DNA from: Azorhizobium oxalatiphilum | GTDB taxonomy: Bacteria; Pseudomonadota; Alphaproteobacteria; Rhizobiales; Xanthobacteraceae | Direction: 5' to 3' | Length of the DNA: 64,000 bases | Assembly (NCBI RefSeq): GCF_014635325.1 | Contig: NZ_BMCT01000003.1 | Span: forward strand, 372,001-436,000 | Shown: positions 9,245 through 16,606 of the stretch, in pieces | Position numbering within the stretch: position 1 is the first letter of the stretch | Layout of the letters: each line of letters starts with the position of its first letter | Program-made: the position numbers and the translations under genes | The notes under the pieces: generated by a model | Seen by the model: only the letters and a program-made list of their open reading frames with translations | What the model was told of the DNA's origin: nothing | The model's database searches: none

Positions 9245-9276
9245 AGCTGAGCTTCAGTACCCAGAGGGAGGCACGA

Positions 9277-10485
9277 ATGGCCCGCGTACTCGTTATGATC
9301 CCGTCGGGAGAAGTCTACGACCACGATTGCGTCCGCTGGTACAATTACAAGGATGTTCAGCGGAGCATCGACCACTATCACAACATCGGCGACGCCTTCG
9401 TCTTCGATTCATCGCTGAAGCTGATGAACTTCGACAAGCTGGGCGTGCTGCCCATCGCCAATCCGAAGATGGAGGACATCGATCGCCTCCGTGAGGAATA
9501 CGACTACGTGTTCCTGCGCGGCTCGAACTATGTCCACAACCACATGAAGTGGCAGAACACCATCGAGGTGCTGAAGCGCCTCAAGCTGCCGGTGATCGCC
9601 TATGGCATCGGCGCGCAGGCCCCGGTGAAGGGCGAGATGGAGCTCTCCGAGGAGACCAAGACCGTCCTGCACATGATGGCGGACTCGTCTGCCTCCATCG
9701 GCGTGCGTGGCGCCCATTCGGCGCAGGTGCTGTGGGACATCGGCATCCGCAACATCCGCATCGTCGGCTGCCCGACGGCGTTCCGCCGCAACGACCCGAA
9801 CCTCAACATCCAGCTTCCCCCGCTGGAGAGCGTGAAGCAGGTGGGCATCACCTGCCGCCGCGAGGTGTCCCCGGCCTATGCGCAAGACATCAAGCGCTAT
9901 CTGACCTTCCACCGCGATCTGGTGAAGGAATGCGCCAACCGTTGGGACGTGGTCCTGATGGCGCAGGGCGAGGTCGAGGAGAAGAAGATCGTGTTCGGCA
10001 CCGCCGAGCAGCGCGAGGAGGCCATCACCGCCCTCAAGGCGAACAAGTGGGTCTCCGAATGGTACTGGGACGATGAGATCGAGAAGCTCCACCGTGAGCG
10101 TCTGTTCTATTCGGACGTGGTGGCGGATTATGAGTCGCTGGTGCAGCAGAAGGATCTCGTGCTGGGCTATCGCCTGCACGGCAATCTGATGGCCCTCTCC
10201 AACGGCACGCCGTCCATCTACTTCACCTACGACAGCCGCACGGTGGAGTTCGCCGAGACCTACCAGATCCCCAGCTATGACGTGTTCTCCAAGAAGGAGT
10301 TCCAGCTTGAGGATTATTGGGACCAGGGCCTGTTCAACAAGTTCAATCGCGCCTGGGCGATGACCTATCGCGAACAGAAGACCTTCCTCGACGAGAACGG
10401 CGTGGACAACAAGATGGTGGACACCCGCCACACGCCCGCGCCGTGGAGCCTTGGCGAGCAGACGCCCGAACGCAAGGTGGCCTGA
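9277..10485 (+). CDS. Polysaccharide pyruvyltransferase family protein
   Basis: 402 residues with ribosome site AGAGGGAGG just upstream. Family marks: YVFLRGSNYVHNH, PVIAYGIGAQAP, the SIGVRGAHSAQVLWDIGI block, IVGCPTAFRR and the C-terminal LVLGYRLHGNLMALSNGTPSI motif (Arg-Leu-His), all typical of PS_pyruv_trans (CsaB/WcaK type) enzymes. These add a pyruvate ketal from phosphoenolpyruvate to a sugar, creating an acidic group on a surface polymer. Last gene of the operon, 32 nt after the preceding glycosyltransferase and followed by a strong terminator. Exact acceptor unknown; some family members have no shown pyruvyltransferase activity. Confidence 0.85.
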   Translation: MARVLVMIPSGEVYDHDCVRWYNYKDVQRSIDHYHNIGDAFVFDSSLKLMNFDKLGVLPIANPKMEDIDRLREEYDYVFLRGSNYVHNHMKWQNTIEVLKRLKLPVIAYGIGAQAPVKGEMELSEETKTVLHMMADSSASIGVRGAHSAQVLWDIGIRNIRIVGCPTAFRRNDPNLNIQLPPLESVKQVGITCRREVSPAYAQDIKRYLTFHRDLVKECANRWDVVLMAQGEVEEKKIVFGTAEQREEAITALKANKWVSEWYWDDEIEKLHRERLFYSDVVADYESLVQQKDLVLGYRLHGNLMALSNGTPSIYFTYDSRTVEFAETYQIPSYDVFSKKEFQLEDYWDQGLFNKFNRAWAMTYREQKTFLDENGVDNKMVDTRHTPAPWSLGEQTPERKVA

Positions 10486-10502
10486 GGGCCTGCTATTGGA
10501 AC

Positions 10503-10558
10503 GGGGCGGTCAGGCGCCCCTTTCCCGCGGCCCGCTTCGGCGGGCCGCTTGCGTTTCG
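10503..10558 (+). terminator. Tandem terminator of the glycan operon
   Basis: A 6-bp stem (10503-10508 with 10515-10520) followed by TTT precedes a perfect 9-bp stem (10527-10535 with 10540-10548) closed by a TTCG tetraloop and followed by ttgcgttt. Good Rho-independent form; it ends the operon before the convergent yggU gene. Confidence 0.85.
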
Positions 10559-10583
10559 GCTGGGGTGTTTCGGCCAGGAACGG

Positions 10584-10898
10584 TCAGGACCGGCGGGCGG
10601 CTTCTTCGAGTAAGGCTTTCAGGTGTTCCGTGTCGCCCTTGAGGTGAAACACCTTCAGCCGCGCGGTGGCGCCCGAGAGAAGGCGCACGGCAGAGGGCGG
10701 AAGGCCGGCCGAAGCGGCCAGCACCTTGCCAACGGCAGCGGTGGCCGCCCCGTCCTCGGGGGCGACCCGGACCCGGATCTTCAGCACTTCCCGTCCGTCG
10801 GACAGGGTCACGCAGCCATCCAGCGCGTCGCGCCCGCCCTTGGGGGTCGCGCGCACGCTGACCTCAAGGCCATCCGGGGCCGCGCGCCAGAACGCCAC
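10584..10898 (-). CDS. yggU: DUF167 (YggU) family protein
   Basis: 104 residues, about the family's usual length of 95-110. Conserved marks of DUF167 are VSVRATPKGGRDAL at the N-terminus, LKIRVRVAPEDGAATAAVGKVLA in the middle and VRLLSGATARLKVFHLKG near the end. The function of the family is not established. It starts 4 nt after the yggT stop, the pairing commonly found in Proteobacteria, so the two are probably co-transcribed leftward. Confidence 0.9.
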   Translation of the reverse strand: MAFWRAAPDGLEVSVRATPKGGRDALDGCVTLSDGREVLKIRVRVAPEDGAATAAVGKVLAASAGLPPSAVRLLSGATARLKVFHLKGDTEHLKALLEEAARRS

Positions 10899-10902
10899 CG
10901 GC

Positions 10903-11193
10903 TCAGAAGACGTTGGGGTAGATGTAGTAGCCGATGAACTGCTGAAGGAAGATGATCAGCAGAATCAGGACCATGGGCGAGAGGTCGAGGCCGCCGAAGG
11001 AGGGCAGGAACCGGCGAATGGGGGCGAGCAGAGGCTCGGTCAGCCGGTAGACGATCTCCGAAATGCTGCGGACGACCTGATTGTACGGGTTCACCACATT
11101 GAACGCGATCAGCCACGACAGCACCGCGTTGATGATGAGAACCCACACATAGAGCTGCAGCACGATCAGGATGACATCGAGAAGGGCGCGCAT
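10903..11193 (-). CDS. yggT: YggT family inner-membrane protein
   Basis: 96 residues with two hydrophobic helices (about 4-30, LLDVILIVLQLYVWVLIINAV, and about 68-93) flanking the conserved segment NPYNQVVRSISEIVYRLTEPLLAPIRRFLP. These are the hallmarks of the YggT/CcmA-like family, linked in other bacteria to osmotic stress and cell-envelope organisation. I use the ATG at 11193; the open frame further upstream has no hydrophobic or conserved content. First gene of a leftward pair with yggU. Confidence 0.9.
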   Translation of the reverse strand: MRALLDVILIVLQLYVWVLIINAVLSWLIAFNVVNPYNQVVRSISEIVYRLTEPLLAPIRRFLPSFGGLDLSPMVLILLIIFLQQFIGYYIYPNVF

Positions 11194-11394
11194 GGGGGCA
11201 GGGAACCTCGTGTGGGATCGCCGTTGGCCACCCGCCGCATATCCGGCAGTGGACACAGCGAAGCATGTATCGCTGTGCAGCAATAGCCGGGGAGGGGGGG
11301 CGGGAACAAGGTGGATTGCGGCAATGACCCCGCACGCTTGCCTCATCGTGATCCCCGCGCCGTCCCGCGAACCGCGAATCCCGCCGCCCGGGGC

Positions 11395-11583
11395 TCAGCC
11401 GGAGGTCGCATCTCCGTCGTGCGGGCGCTCTGGATCGGGTAGGGTGCCGCTGCCGGGAGTCTTGGAGCTGTCGGTCAGCTCCGGCTTGGCATGGGGGCCT
11501 GCCGCCGGCGGTTTGCCGGGCTTGTGCGCCGGGTCTTTGTCCTCGGGGGCCTTCCGGGGGGCGGTTTTCGCGTTCTGCGACAT
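11395..11583 (-). CDS. Small hydrophilic protein, function unknown
   Basis: 62 residues: Lys/Pro/Asp-rich, no hydrophobic segment, predicted disordered (MSQNAKTAPRKAPEDKD...). The ATG at 11583 has a ribosome site (GGGAGAG) 6-10 nt upstream, which favours it over a longer upstream reading. No known domain. It stands alone, leftward, between yggT and the divergent accA. Short disordered proteins of this composition are common in Rhizobiales, but I recognise no family. Confidence 0.5.
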   Translation of the reverse strand: MSQNAKTAPRKAPEDKDPAHKPGKPPAAGPHAKPELTDSSKTPGSGTLPDPERPHDGDATSG

Positions 11584-11753
11584 GATGGATCTCTCCCTTG
11601 GTCTCAATTCTGACAACGCCGCACCCCACATGAGAGTTGCGCTCTCTCCTATGGGAAGGGTGGCGCGGCTTGACTCCGCGCTCCGCAGGAGGGAGTTTCC
11701 GCGCGCCCCGAAGGCCGGGGCGCAGGATGTCACTTCAGAACCGATGGGCGTGC

Positions 11754-12707
11754 ATGCGTAGCTATTTGGACTTCGAGAAGCCGGTGGCCGAGCTCGAGGC
11801 GAAGGTGGAAGAACTGCGCGCTCTTTCGTCTTCGGACGACGGCGTGAGCATCGCCGACGACGTGCAGCGCCTCGAAGCCAAGGCCGCCGAGGCTCTGACT
11901 CAGCTCTATTCCGCCTTGACGCCCTGGCAGAAGACGCTGGTGGCGCGCCATCCCGCGCGGCCGCATTTCGGCGACTTCGCCAAGGGCCTGTTCACTGATT
12001 TCACGCCGCTGGCGGGCGACCGCAAGTATGGCGAGGATGAAGCGCTCATCGGCGGTTTCGCGCGATTCCGCGGTGAAGCGGTCTGCGTGCTCGGGCAGGA
12101 GAAGGGCTCCACCACGGAGACCCGCATCCGTCACAATTTCGGCATGGCGCGCCCCGAGGGCTACCGCAAGGCCGTGCGCATCATGGAACTGGCCGACCGC
12201 TTCGGCCTGCCCCTGATCTCGCTGGTGGATACCGCCGGCGCCTATCCCGGCATCGGTGCCGAGGAGCGCGGACAGGCCGAGGCCATCGCCCGTTCCACCG
12301 ACGCGTGCCTTGCCATGGGCGTGCCCAATGTGGCGCTGGTGATCGGCGAGGGCGGCTCCGGTGGCGCCATCGCCATCGCCGCCGCCAACAAGGTGCTGAT
12401 GATGGAGCATGCCATCTACAGCGTGATTTCGCCGGAAGGCGCGGCCTCTATCCTGTGGCGGGATACCGCCAAGGCGCAGGAGGCGGCCACCAATATGAAG
12501 ATCACCGCGCAGGATCTGGTGAAGTTCGGCGTTGTGGACAGCATCGTGCGCGAGCCGGTGGGCGGCGCCCATCGCGATCCCAAGGCGGCCATCGAGGCGG
12601 CCGGCAATGCCATCGCCGAATCTCTGGCCTCGCTGGCGGGTCTGGATGCCAACGGCGTGCGCAAGGCGCGGCGGGCGAAGTTCATCGCCATTGGTCGCAC
12701 TCTGTAA
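11754..12707 (+). CDS. accA: Acetyl-CoA carboxylase carboxyltransferase subunit alpha
   Basis: 317 residues, the usual alphaproteobacterial length, starting MRSYLDFEKPVAELEAK. It contains the crotonase-like carboxyltransferase core: GQEKGSTTETRIRHNFGMA, PLISLVDTAGAYPGIGAEERGQ and GEGGSGGAIAIAAANKVLM (oxyanion-hole glycines). With AccD it transfers the carboxyl group from biotinyl-AccB to acetyl-CoA, giving malonyl-CoA for fatty acid synthesis in the cytoplasm. The ATG at 11754 is preferred because the start matches orthologues, although an ATG at 11727 is in frame. No accD nearby, as is normal in this group. Confidence 0.97.
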   Translation: MRSYLDFEKPVAELEAKVEELRALSSSDDGVSIADDVQRLEAKAAEALTQLYSALTPWQKTLVARHPARPHFGDFAKGLFTDFTPLAGDRKYGEDEALIGGFARFRGEAVCVLGQEKGSTTETRIRHNFGMARPEGYRKAVRIMELADRFGLPLISLVDTAGAYPGIGAEERGQAEAIARSTDACLAMGVPNVALVIGEGGSGGAIAIAAANKVLMMEHAIYSVISPEGAASILWRDTAKAQEAATNMKITAQDLVKFGVVDSIVREPVGGAHRDPKAAIEAAGNAIAESLASLAGLDANGVRKARRAKFIAIGRTL

Positions 12708-12931
12708 ACCATAACTTGAGAAGGCGGTGTCAAAACCGCCTCCGGACAGCCCGGCGCAAGGGTTCGTACCCATCTTGGCCTTAATTGCCCGGCCCCATGG
12801 CACCTGTCGTGTCAGGGGCAAAGGCTACGCGCTTTTGCCGTCTTGCGGTAAGGCCGCGGCAGGGGTAGAGGCAGAGGTCAAGAACCGCCTAGCTTCTCGC
12901 TCACCGCGCCCGGATCGGACCCAGGAGTTCC

Positions 12932-14305
12932 GTGTTGAGCCGTCCGCTTCAGATCTTCTCCCGCGCCGGTCTGGCCGCTCTGGCGGTGTCGGCCTCGCTC
13001 GCTCTGGCCGCCTGCAATGGCTCGGGGCCGGACGTGAACGCCAAGGCCAACCAGCCGCTGTCGCCGCAGATGGTGTCGCTCATCTCCGAGAAGGAGATGG
13101 CGCCGAAGAGCCCGATCCTGATCCGCGTGTTCAAGGAAGAGGCGGAGCTGGAGGTCTGGAAGACCAAGACCGACGGCAGCTACGCGCTGCTGAAGACCTA
13201 TCCCATCTGCCGCTGGTCGGGTGAGCTCGGCCCCAAGGTGAAGATCGGCGACCGTCAGGCGCCCGAGGGCTTCTATCAGATCACCCCCGGCCTGATGAAC
13301 CCGAACTCCAGCTATTATCTCTCGATCAATACGGGCTTCCCGAACGCCTTCGACAAGTCGTATGGCCGCACCGGCGAGTTCCTGATGATCCACGGCGATT
13401 GCTCGTCGGCCGGCTGCTACGCCATGACCGACGAACAGATCGCGGAAATCTATGCGCTGGCGCGTGAGTCCTTCTCTGGCGGCCAGCGCTCGTTCCAGAT
13501 CCAGGCCATGCCGTTCCACATGACGGCGGAAAACATGGCCCGCCATCGCAACAATCCGAACATGCCGTTCTGGCGCAACCTGAAGCAGGGCTATGACCAC
13601 TTCGAGGTGACGCGGCAGGAGCCCAAGGTGGATGTCTGCGGCCGGCAATATGTGTTCGACGCCCAGCCCGCGCTGGGCCAGTCCTTCAATCCCTCGGCGG
13701 CCTGCCCGAGCTATAGCGTGCCGCAGTCCATCGCCGGCGCGGTGAGCGCCAAGACGCGTGCAGACGATGCGCGCATGGCTGCCCTTGCCCCGCATACGCC
13801 GGTGGCGCCGATCCGCACCAATCGCGACGGCGGCATGAACCCGATCTTCCTCGCCAAGCTGAAGGGCGAGGAAAGCACCGGCCCGCGCATGGCCTATGGC
13901 GGCGGCTCCGTGCCCAATTTCAACCCGGCCAATGTGCGTCCGCCCCGTTCCGACGAGGAACTGGCGGCTGCTGGCCTGCCGGTTCCGGCGGCGCCCCGTC
14001 CCACCACGCTGGCCGCCCGTCCGGGCGCGCCCGAAGCCGCAGCCGGCACGCCGGTGGCGGCGCCCGCAACGGATACCCGGGTGGCGACGGTGGAAAGCGG
14101 TACCCCGTCCTACGGGCGGATGGTCGGCATGGGCGGTGCGCAGTCTGCGCCGCTTGCTCCCACCTCCCGTCCGGCGGCTGGTGGCTTGCGACCGGCACAA
14201 TCGGTCGGCGCATCCGGAGCGGCTTCGGCCGATACCGGCGCCAGCGAGGCTTCGATCCTCATGGGCGCGGCGCCCATCGTCTCGCCGGGTGGCTTCGGGC
14301 AATAG
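12932..14305 (+). CDS. L,D-transpeptidase (YkuD/YafK type) lipoprotein
   Basis: 457 residues from a GTG with GGAG 5-8 nt upstream. A lipoprotein signal peptide ends in the lipobox LAAC (Cys about 27). The YkuD domain (about 60-230) shows GELGPKVKIGDRQAPEGFY and the catalytic HGDCSSAGCYAM motif with His154 and Cys162. Such enzymes form 3-3 peptidoglycan cross-links or attach proteins to peptidoglycan in the periplasm; the YafK-like subtype can also act as an amidase. The last 200 residues are Pro/Ala/Gly-rich and low-complexity, longer than in typical members, perhaps a periplasmic spacer. A clear terminator follows. Confidence 0.88.
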   Translation: MLSRPLQIFSRAGLAALAVSASLALAACNGSGPDVNAKANQPLSPQMVSLISEKEMAPKSPILIRVFKEEAELEVWKTKTDGSYALLKTYPICRWSGELGPKVKIGDRQAPEGFYQITPGLMNPNSSYYLSINTGFPNAFDKSYGRTGEFLMIHGDCSSAGCYAMTDEQIAEIYALARESFSGGQRSFQIQAMPFHMTAENMARHRNNPNMPFWRNLKQGYDHFEVTRQEPKVDVCGRQYVFDAQPALGQSFNPSAACPSYSVPQSIAGAVSAKTRADDARMAALAPHTPVAPIRTNRDGGMNPIFLAKLKGEESTGPRMAYGGGSVPNFNPANVRPPRSDEELAAAGLPVPAAPRPTTLAARPGAPEAAAGTPVAAPATDTRVATVESGTPSYGRMVGMGGAQSAPLAPTSRPAAGGLRPAQSVGASGAASADTGASEASILMGAAPIVSPGGFGQ

Positions 14306-14338
14306 CCCGGTTGTCGCACAGCGCAAACGTGATCTGCC

Positions 14339-14374
14339 AGCCCGGCGTGTCCTGCACGCCGGGCTTTTGCGTTT
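14339..14374 (+). terminator. Rho-independent terminator after the L,D-transpeptidase
   Basis: Perfect 11-bp GC-rich stem (14339-14349 with 14355-14365), 5-nt loop, then tttgcgttt. Strong terminator form. Confidence 0.88.
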
Positions 14375-14720
14375 CCAGTCAGCGGGTTGAGGCCGAATGC
14401 GCTGACCTGCCCGGTGGCAAGGCATGCCTGTCGCTGGCTGGTCGATCGCAAGACCATGCTTGACCTTGAGGCGAGCGCGGGTCTAGGAGAACGCCCCCAA
14501 CAACCCGCCAAGGAGGGGCCGATGGTTTCTGTCACGCCCCCGCGGGGGAATTAGCCGGGTCGCACGTCCGACGCCGGCCTCAATCCGTCCATCGCGCTGA
14601 ACCGGCGCACCTCGGGCGGATCGCTGCATCAGCTTCAGCGCATTCCGGGCAGCCCAGCGGCTGCTGATCCTCATTCCGTCTTTTCAGGGCCGGTGCGCGC
14701 GTGCGCCGCCGGGCATCATC
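14375..14720 (+). other. Gene-free interval before the ABC exporter
   Basis: About 345 bp with no convincing gene. The only notable item is a 10-codon frame at 14522-14554 with a good AAGGAGG ribosome site, ending in TAG after a G/C-rich block (cgcccccgcggggg). It could be a leader peptide for the exporter gene, but it may equally be chance. No operator palindrome was recognised. Confidence 0.3.
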
Positions 14721-16535
14721 ATGTCGCTTCTGCGTGACAAAAAGCGTTCCGGCGTCTTCCGTCTGGTCTTCCGCTTCCTGTGGGGGCACTGGCGTCTGCA
14801 GCCGGGCGTGGTTCTTGCCATCGTTTCCACCATCAGCCTCTCGACGCTGTGCGAGGTGCTGGTGCCTCTGTTCGTCGGCCGTCTCGTGGACGCGCTCACC
14901 GGCGCGGAAGGGGCGGGGGAGGCCGCACGCCTTGCCGCCCGGGGCGTGGCGGTGGAAGCCTTTGTCGCCATCCTCCTGCTGGGCGTCGGCATGGTGGTGC
15001 TGCGCCATCTGGCCTTCGTCGGCATCGTGCGGCTGACGCTCACCATGATGTCGGCCATCGCGCAGGAGGCGTTCGCCCGCGTGCAGCGCTTCTCGTCCGA
15101 CTGGCACGCCAATTCCTTTGCTGGCTCCACCGTGCGGAAGATCTCGCGCGGCATGTGGTCGCTCGACCTGCTCAACGACACGCTGCTGGTGGCGCTGCTG
15201 CCATCGCTGACCGTGCTCGTCGGCTCGGCGGTGATGCTGTCGTTGAACTGGCCGGTGCTGGGCCTCGTGGTCGGCGTGGGCGCGGTCGCCTTCGTCGGCA
15301 TGACCGTTGCGCTGTCGGTGTCCTATGTGGCGCCGGCCGCGCGCCTCTCGAATGCGTGGGATACGCGCGTCGGTGGCACGCTGGCGGATGCCATCGGCTG
15401 CAATGCGGTGGTGAAGGGGTTTGGTGCGGAGACGCGCGAGGAAACCCGCCTCGCCGGCGTGCTCCGCAAGTGGAACACCCGGACACGGCGCACCTGGATG
15501 GCGGCCACATGGAGCGGCACGGCACAGTTGTTCGCCTTGCTGCTGCTGCGCACGGCCATCATCGGCACGGGCCTGCTGCTGTGGTGGCAGGGACGGGCAA
15601 CGCCGGGCGAGGTGGCCTATATGCTCACCACCTATTTCGTGGTGCACGGCTATCTGCGCGATGTGGGGTTCCACGTCCACAACATGCAGCGTTCGGTCAA
15701 CGACATGCAGGAACTGGCGGAGATCCATGACACGGAGATTGCCATTGCCGACCGTCCCTCGGCCGTGACGGCTCAAGTGGAGGCGGGCCGGATCACGTTC
15801 GATCAGGTGCGCTTCCATTATGCCGGCCATGCGACGGCGCTCTATGACGATCTCTCCGTGACCATTCCGGCAGGCCAGCGGGTGGGCCTCGTGGGGCCGT
15901 CCGGCTCGGGCAAGACGACGTTCGTGAAGCTGATCCAGCGGCTGTACGACGTGACCGATGGCCGTGTGACGGTGGATGGGCAGGATGTGCGCGACGTGAC
16001 GCAGGCCAGCCTGCGCCGGCAGATCGCGGTGGTGCAGCAGGAGCCGATCCTGTTCCATCGCACGCTGGCGGAGAACATCGCCTATGCCCGGCCCGAAGCC
16101 AGCCGCGCGGAGATCGAGCGCGCGGCCCGGCTCGCCAATGCGGAAGGCTTCATCGCCCGCCTGCCGCGCGGCTACGGCACGCTGGTGGGCGAGCGGGGCG
16201 TGAAGCTCTCGGGCGGCGAGCGTCAGCGGGTCGCCATCGCCCGTGCCTTCCTGGCCGATGCGCCGATCCTGATTCTGGACGAGGCCACCTCAAGCCTCGA
16301 TTCGGAGTCGGAGGCCCAGATCCAGGAGGCCATGGAGCGGCTCATGGAGGGGCGCACCACATTGGTGATCGCCCATCGCCTGTCCACGGTGCGCACGCTT
16401 GATCGCCTGCTGGTGTTCGACCATGGGCGGATCGCGGAACAGGGCACGCCCGATGAGTTGCTGCGGCTGGACGGCGGCATCTATCGCCGCCTGCATGAGC
16501 GCCAGTCGCTGGAGTTCATCATGGACGGCGCATAA
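14721..16535 (+). CDS. ABC exporter, fused permease and ATPase (MsbA/lipid-type)
   Basis: 604 residues: a six-helix membrane domain (about 20-310) then a nucleotide-binding domain. Walker A GPSGSGKT is at 392-399, the Q-loop at about 440, signature LSGGERQR at 496-503, Walker B LILDE at 517-521 and the H-loop IAHRLST at about 548. The half-transporter layout works as a homodimer in the inner membrane and exports hydrophobic compounds, lipids or peptides. Nothing in the neighbourhood fixes the substrate. It converges on secA with a shared terminator. Confidence 0.9.
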   Translation: MSLLRDKKRSGVFRLVFRFLWGHWRLQPGVVLAIVSTISLSTLCEVLVPLFVGRLVDALTGAEGAGEAARLAARGVAVEAFVAILLLGVGMVVLRHLAFVGIVRLTLTMMSAIAQEAFARVQRFSSDWHANSFAGSTVRKISRGMWSLDLLNDTLLVALLPSLTVLVGSAVMLSLNWPVLGLVVGVGAVAFVGMTVALSVSYVAPAARLSNAWDTRVGGTLADAIGCNAVVKGFGAETREETRLAGVLRKWNTRTRRTWMAATWSGTAQLFALLLLRTAIIGTGLLLWWQGRATPGEVAYMLTTYFVVHGYLRDVGFHVHNMQRSVNDMQELAEIHDTEIAIADRPSAVTAQVEAGRITFDQVRFHYAGHATALYDDLSVTIPAGQRVGLVGPSGSGKTTFVKLIQRLYDVTDGRVTVDGQDVRDVTQASLRRQIAVVQQEPILFHRTLAENIAYARPEASRAEIERAARLANAEGFIARLPRGYGTLVGERGVKLSGGERQRVAIARAFLADAPILILDEATSSLDSESEAQIQEAMERLMEGRTTLVIAHRLSTVRTLDRLLVFDHGRIAEQGTPDELLRLDGGIYRRLHERQSLEFIMDGA

Positions 16536-16550
16536 GGCGCTTCCAAATGA

Positions 16551-16584
16551 GAAAGGCCCCGGACGTCACCGTCCGGGGCCTTTC
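16551..16584. terminator. Bidirectional terminator between the ABC exporter and secA
   Basis: Perfect 14-bp stem (16551-16564 with 16571-16584), 6-nt loop, with GAAA on one flank and TTTC on the other, so it can stop transcription from both convergent genes. Confidence 0.88.
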
Positions 16585-16606
16585 GATTTCCGAGCCTGCC
16601 GTCGCC

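Noticed and set aside
14522-14554. Ten-codon frame with a strong ribosome site, possible leader peptide
   Set aside because: No attenuator pair of hairpins and no regulatory codons visible, so not reported as a gene.
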